A model generated the notes under the pieces. It had not been told where the DNA came from. It was given only the letters and a program-made list of their open reading frames with translations, and made no database searches. A stretch of 64,000 nucleotides of DNA from contig OZ038529.1 of assembly GCA_964036665.1 (NCBI GenBank), positions 22,330,060 to 22,394,059 on the forward strand, given 5' to 3'. The position numbers and the translations under genes are program-made. Positions 21,880 to 32,300 of this stretch are shown here, one piece after another. The number at the start of each line of letters is the position of its first letter. The stretch's first letter is position 1. The stretch comes from Gordius sp. MW1 (Eukaryota; Nematomorpha; Gordioida; Gordea; Gordiidae).

Positions 21880-22035
21880 ACCTAGTGCATGTTTAAAACG
21901 AAGAAAATTAAAAAACCAAAGGCTTTTTGGTGTGATATTATTAGTCGAAATTTGGAAAACAAACCAGAATCGACCGTTAGTCATAGTAAAAAGCAAAAGT
22001 CGACCAAACAAAACCCAGCCATCTTTACAACACTA
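21880..22035. repeat. MITE family B copy (left end unclear)
   Basis: The right end CCAGCCATCTTTACAACACTA is clear. The left start near TAGTGCATGTTTAAAACG is poorly preserved. Confidence 0.5.
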
Positions 22036-22099
22036 GTCAAGCCTATAAATCTGATTTTAGAATAATAACACAGGTCTACAAAAAAACATCCTGCAATCG

Positions 22100-22640
22100 G
22101 ACCCATAATTTTGATAGAGAATTTTGCGCTGAAAAATAATATGTTTTTAGTTTTTTTCCACAATTACCAGTTTTTTAGATAAACGAGGTTGAAGGTGCCA
22201 AAAATGCCCATTTTAAGCCTTTTTGAGGCTATATCCCCACGGCATTTTTAAGTAAAAAATAGTAATATATTCATATGGAGAATGGGAGAGAGAGATGTGT
22301 TAGTAAACAGCGCGTGGGTAGAATATGAACTCTAATGTACTCCTTTTTCCAGACATAGTGGGACGAATTTTGATAAGGGGAAGGGGTTCACAAAAACGAG
22401 AATAAATTTAAATATAGAGGTGTAACAAAAATAAATTAATGGACCTATAGATGAAACTTTAATCTACATGAATATATCCCTATTTTTCACTAAATATAAA
22501 AAATACCGTGGCAATATAGCCTCAAAAAGGCATAAAATGGGCATTTTTGGCACTCTCAACCTCTTATATCTAAAAAACTGTTACTTGTGGAAAACTAAAA
22601 ACATATTATTTTTCAGCGCAAAATTCTCTATCAGACCATA
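22100..22640. repeat. 540-bp inverted-repeat element
   Basis: Left arm 22111-22284 (TTGATAGAGAATTTTGCGCTGAA ... through TGCCAAAAATGCCCATTTTA ... GAGGCTATAT) is repeated inverted at about 22460-22631. Arms of about 170 bp flank about 180 bp of unrelated sequence. Non-coding MITE or foldback type; I see no other copy in the window. Confidence 0.75.
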
Positions 22641-22757
22641 ATTTGATAAAATATCTAAGATTTTTATTTCTCTCATAAATTCTGTAGGAACTCTTTTCCA
22701 TAGATGTACCGTTATTATGGTCATTCTATATATGTTAAGAAATCGTAATCGTCACGC

Positions 22758-22938
22758 TAGTGCTGTAGAAACGGCTGGCTTTTATTTGGTCGACCTTTGG
22801 TATTAGTCGACTAAAACCGGTGGTCTGTTTATGTTTAGTCGACCTCTAAGTTTTGTCGAAACTTAGAAAACGACTCGAGTCGACCGTTAGTTTTAGTTGA
22901 ACCAAAAGTCGACCAAACAAAACCCAGCCGATTGTTAA
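22758..22938. repeat. MITE family B copy (right tip lost)
   Basis: TAGTGCTGTAGAAACGGCTGG at the left; the right side reaches CAAAACCCAGCCG and then diverges. Confidence 0.65.
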
Positions 22939-23304
22939 AGTCAATATTATTCAATTTTATAACAAGCGCAATCAATAAGATAAAAACTAAAAATTGATGA
23001 AGACTCTCTACACTACAAGTTTTGGCGCTTATTTGATGTTATACGAACAAAACTGAGTCGAACATATTATTCATACTTTACAACTTAATAAAATGGGTAA
23101 ACGGATATTTAGTTTCGCTAATAACTCTATTAATTTTAGGACCCAGAGATATAACTGTAAAAGGAGAATTAGCTCCCCAACCCCGTTTAACTTCAAAATC
23201 TTGTATAAATTTAAGGAAATAACGATTAAAACTTCCAAAAATCTACCTTTGCCTCTCCCAAAACCAATTATTCACAAAAATTCCTGGCAAAGAAAAACAA
23301 ATTT

Positions 23305-26300
23305 TCAATAATAATACCAGAAAACGATCCAAGTTCCATTGCTCCAACAGCCTTCGGAATGCTTGAAATACCAAGGATTTATTTTGTTGGTGACTAGAGA
23401 CCGCCATATCAACATTTTGTACTGAGTCTTTATCAAATCCCACAGCGTATCGCTCAAACCTTGTCCCTTTCAAATCAAAAATCATATATAACTAAAATAT
23501 AACGACACAAATTAAGAAATATTCGGGAAAATACATCATAAAAATGATATTATTAATGCTAAATGATTGAAAACATGGGCGTAGCCATGATTGGATTTAC
23601 ATGGGGGCAATAATGATTTTTAAAGGGGAAAAATGATGTTTTTTTATATTTCTAACCATAACTATAATTTTTGGATTTAAAGGGGGGGGGGCAGCCGCCC
23701 CTCCTTGCCACCCCCTGACTACGCCCATGTTTTCAAAGACTATGGGTATTCAACCTATGGCGGACTTGATTAACGAAAATCGGCTAAGGTGGTATGGGTA
23801 TATACATGGACGTAGCCAGCATTGGAATTAGAGGGGGGCAAAATAATATTTTTGAAATTTTAGCCATAATTTTAATAAATTTCAACAAATTTTTAAATTT
23901 TGAGGGGGTAGCAGCCCCTCCTTGCCCCCTCCCTCACTTGGCTACGCCCAGGGTCATATACTAAGAAGGGAGACAAATGATGGAAATCGAAAAGTACTGA
24001 ACATGGAGGTACCGGGGAAGAGAGGCAAGGACGACCTCGTGTCACGTGGTAAGGGCAAGTGGACAAAGTTATGAAAGCTAAAAAGATAAATCAGGACATG
24101 CCCCCCCCCTTCCACGGCTGTGGGATCGAATGAATGATAAAAAAGAAGGTTACACTAAAATAGGAGCGACAAATTATCATGGTTAAACCATTGATAATAC
24201 TAAAATTTGACAACACATCAGTTGAAAAGGCAAACAAAAAAATATAGATTTATTAATTATCACACAAAAAAGTTAAACAAGACGACATGAAATGACATAA
24301 AATTGGTGACATTCTTATCTTCAGGTCGGACCATTTCCAAGAATCGTCCCTATTTTCAAATTTATCATAAAAGGAATATCATAAGCAAGATAAGAAGATG
24401 TTAAAAAAAAATATAGAATTTTTAAACTTAATAAACATCAGAAAATAAGAAATGTTGTAGCATAAAAAACAAAAGAAATCATTAGCTTCAAATGCAAAAA
24501 ACCGAGATATCTCGATGAGAAATATTGTTGCACAGTATGTTTCGAAATAACAATATGTCTGACAAGTTGTCAAAACAAATTTATATATAAAGGTAAATAG
24601 TAGGGCATAGACGCAAAATGGAATTTGAGCTCGGGCGAGGTCGAAAAAAGTGAAGCCAATCAGCAGTCATTGGCTAGTCTATATGCGAAAGCAAAATAAA
24701 AGTCTTTTACAAAAACACAGGTTTCCACAGCCATTAAAAACCCCTAGAAGTTTCCACAGCAATTATTGAAAAATTACTAGGTTGGATAGGACGGACGGAC
24801 GGACAACCAAAAGCGAGCCCATAAATTGCATAACAATCAATATGAATAAATTGAACATAAACTCGATCGCGATGCAATTCTGTGCAGTGAAAACACTATA
24901 ATCTCGTAAAATTATAAACATCGGACAAGACAAGACGACACAATTATTTTTAAAAGACGGGGGGGGGGATTGCTATGCAATTAATGGGTTCGCTTTGGGT
25001 TGTCCGTCCTGTCCAACTTGTAATTTTTGAATAGTTGTCGTGTAAACTTTTACGGGTTTTTAATGGCTATGGACTTATGCTTCTGTAAAAGACTTTTTTA
25101 TTTACTTGTATATCTGCTGATATGACAAACTTATCCAAGTAGTGTATGCCCAGACCCTCTTCGTTAGTTATTATAGCTGCCGCGGTGTAACTAAATAAAT
25201 TAAAAATCAATCGTTCTTTTGAAAAATACTATCAAGCTAGTGTTTTAAAAAGGGCTAGGTTTCGTTTAGTCGACCGTAAGACTGGTCGACTCTGATTTGT
25301 TTTTCAAATCTCGAATAAGCCTTGAGGTCGACCAAGTAAATCAGACTAAAAAATTTTTGGTTTGTTTATGTTCCGTCGACTAAAACCAAAGGTAGCCCAA
25401 ACAAAATCCAGCCGTTTGTACAACACTTACGCGCAAACCAGAACCCGACCACAATTTCTAGCTAAAAATAGTAATTTAAACCCTAAATTTAACAAACAAT
25501 ATCGTACTTATATGATTGATATTTTGCAAAATAAATGCAAGAAATTTAAAGTCTACATTTAATAGGTCGGGTACGGGTTCTGAATATTTTGTCAAGACAT
25601 AACAACTTATTTTGTAACAATCGGATTGAAATAAAAAAATAACACAAATTTTGAATTATAAAGCAAAATCTTATGTTTTTGGTAAAAATTTTAATTTTTT
25701 ATCTCATTTACCAAAATTCCTAAAAAATGTGGTCCACCACGACAACTAATAGTTATGTTTTGGTTCATAATGTGAAGATACAAAAAAATATTAATTTATT
25801 TCCAAAATAACTTAATAATATATAAGAGATTAAATGTACAAATAACTAATAAGAATTTACTTTTCGGAAACAAACATACGCTCGATTTTGTTTTGGATAT
25901 TATTGAAGTAGTTAGCTTTGAGATTTTTCTCGAAAGTTCTAACCCCAAAATAACAAAAAAAAATACATTCATCTATAAAAAGTCTTTTTCACTTTTTTTT
26001 AAATATAAATAAATTTAATATAAATAGATTAATAAAAATATCCTTTAAACCAACAAATATTTTAATTGGGGATATAAGAAACACTATCTATATATAAAAG
26101 TCAACATTTTTTAACATACATAATACAAAATAAAATTTACTTTAAATAAAATGTAAACATTTTTATAAAAAATCAAAAATATTAATTGATTAATTGAAAA
26201 TTAACAACTTATAAAATCGATAAAAAATTAAAAATCAATAAATATATATTAATCACTTACACATTTATTAAATTTACGAGTTTAACTTTATCGATATCCT

Positions 26301-29300
26301 CCAAATTATTCGTTTGTATAAATGTATCCACGTGCTTGAATAACGTCCCTGAACCTGTTCATAACAAACAAACCAACTATTTTAACAGCTATAAATATCG
26401 TTTTAATTATTAAAATTTAAAAATATCAAAACCATGCACTAATATCACGATACACTGACGAAAAGCTGATAAAATTATTGGTAAGAGATAAAGTATTATT
26501 AGTCTATGCTATGGTCATAACTGATATAAATTGAAAGCACACACAAAATGGATGATAAATAGGATGTTTTAAATTACTGAGCATTTGATTATTCTACTGA
26601 GCATTTAATGATTCTACTGAGCAAAAATTGAATAAATTACTGAGCACAATAACTTGTTATCGGATAAAAATCAAAGGAAGCAACTCAAAATTTTACCATA
26701 CCTCTATGTGTGAATAATTCTTTGAGCACTTGGTCGGCCGACGTTATAACTATGGAACTATGAGGCGATAGTTTGGTCAATATTTTGTTGATACACAAAA
26801 TCTAAAATAGTAACAAAAATACGATATAAATTTTTGCTCATTAAATAAATACGCAGCACAAAACATAAACTAATAATAGTCGATTTTGGGAATTAAAATT
26901 GATTAAGTAAAAACGACAGGGTTTTGTTTGGTCGATCTTTTGTTCTTTTGGTCTGTTTTTCAAATTTCGACTAAGCCTAGAGGTCGACTAAGAAAAACAG
27001 ACCAAAAAACTTTTGGTTCGTTTATGTTTAGTCGACTAAAACTAAAGATCGACCAAACAAAACCTAGCCGTTTTTACAACACTAGTACGAACTATAATTA
27101 TTGTCTAAAAGTATACTTTTCTAACGAGACCAGGATCCATGGTAGGCAATTTGAGAATGTTATCCAAATCGGTGGGTAAATTGACTTGTGGTAAAACCTA
27201 ATCGATATTTCAAAATTTTTACTAAAGTATTGAACTACTTTGTGTAAACCCAAATTTCAATTTCCGTAAATTTATTCTAAGTTTTCAAACATAGTTTTGC
27301 GAGACAAAAGTATATGTTTAAAGAAAAATCCACTTTTTTCTAAATATAGTGAAAAAAGTTTGTCTGAGTTACCACCTTTATTAATGATTTAAAAAGCACA
27401 AATATTAATAAATCAAAAAATATCCCATCTTTTAAATTAAGTCTCATACTGTTTGATCAAAAATCTTATATATAATCATCACGTTAAAGCTGAAAAAGAA
27501 GTTATTATATCTACATTTAACAAGAGGAAACAACAAAACTATCTATCTGCCTTAAATTTATTAAAAACCTACAGACACTCATTCGTAAACCTAACTTTTA
27601 TAGGGAAAAAATTAACAATAATCATGAATCTACCATGTATTTAATATAAAAAAAGCTTAGGCTAACCCCTAAATATCTTAATAACTTTAATTTTACCATA
27701 TTTTAAAATTTATTTTTATTTATATAATTAAATTCTAGGAAACATGGGCGTAGCCAGCAATGGAATTAGAGGGGGGCAATCATATTTTATGGAGGGGCAA
27801 AATGATCATTTTTTAAAATTTTAGCCACAATTTTAATAGATTTTAACCAATTTTTGGATTCCAAGGGCCCCTTGGCTACGCCCATGTAAGGAAATAATAA
27901 TTTTCGAGTTTAATAAACTAAACCCTATTAGTAGTTCCACCATTATGGATTCCCCCATGGGAATTCAGGTACAAAATCTTGAGAGGTTGAAAAACGTGGC
28001 TCAGTTTATCTAGTATTTCCGATACATCAACCATATACGTTTGCCCAGTGTCATTTTCTCCCACATTACCCAATATCGGAATGTGATTCGAACTAAAAAA
28101 ACATTTAAATTGTTAATTGTTATGCAATTTATGGGTCCGTTTTTGGTTGTCCGTCCATCCGTCCTGTCCAAATTGTAATTTTGCAATAATTGATGTAAAA
28201 ACTTATTATATATTAATTGCAATGCAATTTATGGCTCATTTTCGGTAAAAATGTCCTGTCCAATCCTATAGGGTCTTGTCCAACTTAGTTGTAAATTTTA
28301 ATTTTATTCATAAATCTATATTTTTGGTAACAAAATATAATTTGTAAATCGGAACTGCTCGGTATTGCTTAAAAATTATTTTTTACGATTTTTAAAAGTT
28401 TTAAAACAATCAATTTAGGCGAGAATGGGAAATAAATTTAATAATTTTTAAATTTTGCTAAGTTGACGAAATTTATAAAATTAAATTAAAATTTCGATAT
28501 AACAAAAAACTGAGAGGCTTACTGATAATACGTTTTAAGTATATATCGGCCATTCCATGACAAATCAAAACGTTTTCGACCGACCATCTCACATTTGGAA
28601 AGTTTCGGGTAAGTGTGTAGGCCTCATATATATTCGTGTTGTAAATAACGGCTCGGTTTTGTTTGGTCGACCTTTTTTTGGCCTGTTTATCTTAGTGAAC
28701 CTCAAGGCTTAGTCGAAATTTGTGATCAGAGTTGACCCTTATCTTTAGTTGAACCGAAGGTCGACCAAACAAAACCCAGCCGTTTTTTAAAAACACTATC
28801 ATATATTGTAGTAATTTTTACACATTTTAGCCATTTTGGGCGAAACTTTTTACGTTCGGGACGTAAAAATGTCCAAATCACGCTCAAGCGGGTTTTACTG
28901 ATTTCACTAATTTTGTCATATTTTTGTAAGGAATGCCACTATCTTCTTGCATTTTGGTGTATTTTGTTCTTCTTTATCGAAACAAATTAAACAAAAAAGC
29001 TCAAAATTCTGCGGTTAATTTATTTATATATATAAATGTGAAATATTCTCCACAAAATTTAATAAGGGCTCACTTGAGGCACCAATTGATGAGGTCGTAA
29101 TTGATACTTTCCAGCTCTCCGTAATAATTTTCGTACCTAAAACAATTTCAAAAATACAATTTAGAAAATTTTAGGTAAAACATATTGTAAAACCATGAAC
29201 ATAGCCAATATAATTTCGTTGAGTCCAACACAACTACGAATTCTCTACAATGAATTGTTAGTACTTTTTCTAATAACAAATTTATAATTTAACTAAGAAA

Positions 29301-32300
29301 TAAAACAAAATTAAGGGTATAAACAAGGATAAATTGAAAAAATTCGTACCCCTTACTAATTAGGTCGTTGGATGGAGGGCTGACTGTAAATAATAATCCG
29401 CTGCCCGAAAAGAAAAGATGACAGGGAGTCTTGTTGAAACCCAAATAATCCGCTAGTAATAGGCTGTTACGCAATTGATTTTTCTTAAAATTCTAACACA
29501 CACAAAAAAATATTTACATATATACATGCGTGTTGTAAAAACGGCTGGGTTTTGTTTGGTCGACTTTTGGTTTAACTAAGACTATCTGGTCGACTCTAGT
29601 CTGTTTTTCATATTTTGACTCAGCCTAGAGGTCGACTAAGAACAACAAACCAAAAAACCTGTCTGTTTATGTTTATGTTTAGTCGACTAAAACCATAGGT
29701 CGACCAAACAAAACACAAGAAGACTTATTATAAATACAATGTCATAATTGAGTGTTACTTAAAAATGAAGAAAATGTTATAAACGATTTGAGCTGGAAAT
29801 TCTTATATATTCCAGATACAAACTTCCTATAATTTATTTTTAAGTTTTAAGTGCAGACTTAGAGCATTAAAATTAATTTACTAACCCAAAACCCCGTTGA
29901 TTTTAAAGTCTAAAGCCAATGAAATCTTATTTTCGTAAACTAGCTAGACATGGGCGTAGCCAGGGGGAGGCAGAGAGGGGCGGCTACCCCCCTTTAAATC
30001 CAAAAAACCTTTCAAATTTAAAATAATTATGGCTAAAATTAAAAAAAAAAAATTTGCCCTCCTTAAACATTATTGCCCCCCCCCACCCTAATTTAAATTC
30101 TGGCTACGCCAATGTAACTAGTAATAAAACCTCACATTAACTTATCTTGCCATTGCTAGTGTAGTAGAATTAAAACTTTCCTTAAAGTAAATCTAATTTA
30201 AAAATTTAGCTGAAGTTGAGTAAGAACATAAGGTGAGAATATCCAGCATTAGCTAGTGATTTAGGTTTGCGACTCGTTCAAATTATGCTATTTTTGCTTA
30301 GGTGGTTTACAATTTTCTAAGCCAATATTTTGGATTAGGAGAAAGCAAATTGATAATCTCAAATTATTTTAACCTATTTACAGGAAAAAATACATTTGTA
30401 TCTAGATCAAGAAGGAGGGACTTTTGCTTTAGTTCAATTCGGGCCGGGCTCGGGTCGAGCCGCCTTAACAGGCCCGACCCGAGCCCGATTATTTTATTAA
30501 ATTCTGCCCGAGCCCGGCCCGAAACCCGATCGGGATGGGCCGGGTTCGGGCGGCCCGTGCAGGGCTCTAGCCTTCTATACATTTCGATTACAATTTTAAG
30601 GATAGTTCTTAATAGTATATTGATATCTAAAATTTTAAACCTAATATTTGAAAGTTTAAATTTGGATTTAAATACATGTTAGGGTTCAAACCTTAAATTC
30701 CGGCAGAGTTATTGGCTTGGCGGGGTCGACTTGGGTGCCGTGCAAAACGATGCATTTCATTCCGTTCCTTTGCAAAAAGCATAAACTCGAACTCAAACTC
30801 TTCAGCTGTAAAATGAGTTCGAAAAATAATTTTTTGTAATACCTACCGTTAATATTCGTATAAATCAACAATTTGGACAAGACAAGACCGGACATTTTTA
30901 TTCGAAACTAAGCCCGAATAGTGTTGTAAAAACGGCTGGGTTTTGTTTGGTCGACCTTCGGTTTTAGTCACAAAACATTAACAGACCATAGTTTTTTTGT
31001 AAGAAAAACAGACCAAAAATCGTTTGACCTGTTTGTGTTTAGTCGACTAAAACCAAAGGTGGACCAAACAAACCCAGCCGTTTTTACAACACTAAGCTCT
31101 AATACGCAAATGAAATTTTGAGGACGACTCTTAATGGAATTTAGATTAAAGATGGATGATTGGAGTTGCGAAAGGCTTTGTATATCCTTAAATGGGGGCA
31201 AAACTTTGTTGTAAATTTCAACCATAATTTATATATATATATAATTTAAATTTACGAGATAGGATGGCTTTTGCTATCCTTTATAGTATATGTGACCTAG
31301 TTAGTTCATAGGCGGTTATAATGTTTTACTGATATGATTAAGTTAGGACTGTCAATGGTATACAATAGACCTATAGTCTGAGAGAAGAGAACCATAGACT
31401 AATAGACTGCTCATTCCCTTTTAAAAAGTGTACCCCATTTTGTCAGCAATTTTGATAAGTGAAACATGAATTTTGGCCAATTTATATGGTTTGATAAATT
31501 TTTAAAATCGTTATAATAATTAAAATGGGTTGTTTCATGTTATAAGATCAATGATTATTGTCCAATGCAATCCATCGGTATATACAAACTCTACTTCACT
31601 TATCAAAATGGCGATCGTTTTTGGCAACACTTTTGATGCGTGAATATATAAGAGATGAGCAGTCTATTAGTCTATAAAGGGAACCGATAATACATAAAAT
31701 TTTAAATGCCCCCGACCATCGATTAGATATTAATCGTTATCGATTATCCCTAATAGGCGCCAAATTTTTTTAACTAATCCTAATTAGATAACAACAAAAA
31801 AATGGCGTGCTACTACAAATTGAAAGCATTAAAATGGCCTACATGGGCGTAGCCAGGTTTTGGATTAGGGGGGAGGGGCGAAACGTTTAAAATTTGAATT
31901 AGGGGGGGGGGAGCAAAACATATTTTTTTTTAATTTTTAAGGGTTTTTGCATTGAAAATTTTTTTTCGTCATTTAAGGGGGAGGGGTTGCTAAACTTGAA
32001 CACAACATCTAAGGAATTAAATTGTCGAGCTTTAAATAGCTATAAATTTTAACCTAAAGGCAATTTCTGGTCAAACATCACTTCTCCTGCAAGTTACATT
32101 TATAGACTGATAGACTGCTCGACCCCTTTAAAGTGTTCAAAATTTTGACATCCATCTTGATCATTGAATTAATAGTTAGGAAAATGTATACAATGAGTTG
32201 GATAAACCATTTAGAATATTATCAACTTAAGCCCTTAAAAATTAAAATAAAGGGCCATGGAAATTTATCGTCTGCTAAAATCGTATCAAATTACACGCTA

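Noticed and set aside
25730-25780. Minus-strand NITISCRGGPHFLG segment considered as the NAGS exon after SEK/SEN
   Set aside because: No AG acceptor in phase. The exon at 25190-25106 (YTAAAIITNEEG) fits both phase and homology.
30364-30682. Two overlapping frames on opposite strands around 30.4-30.6 kb
   Set aside because: They are the translated GGGCCGGG/GCCCGAGC blocks of a MITE.
31095-31225. Minus-strand frame reading VEIYNKVLPPFKDIQSLSQL in NAGS intron 2
   Set aside because: It looks coding-like, but NAGS exons 2 and 3 join in phase without it, the homologous protein has nothing here, and a family B MITE lies directly at its end.
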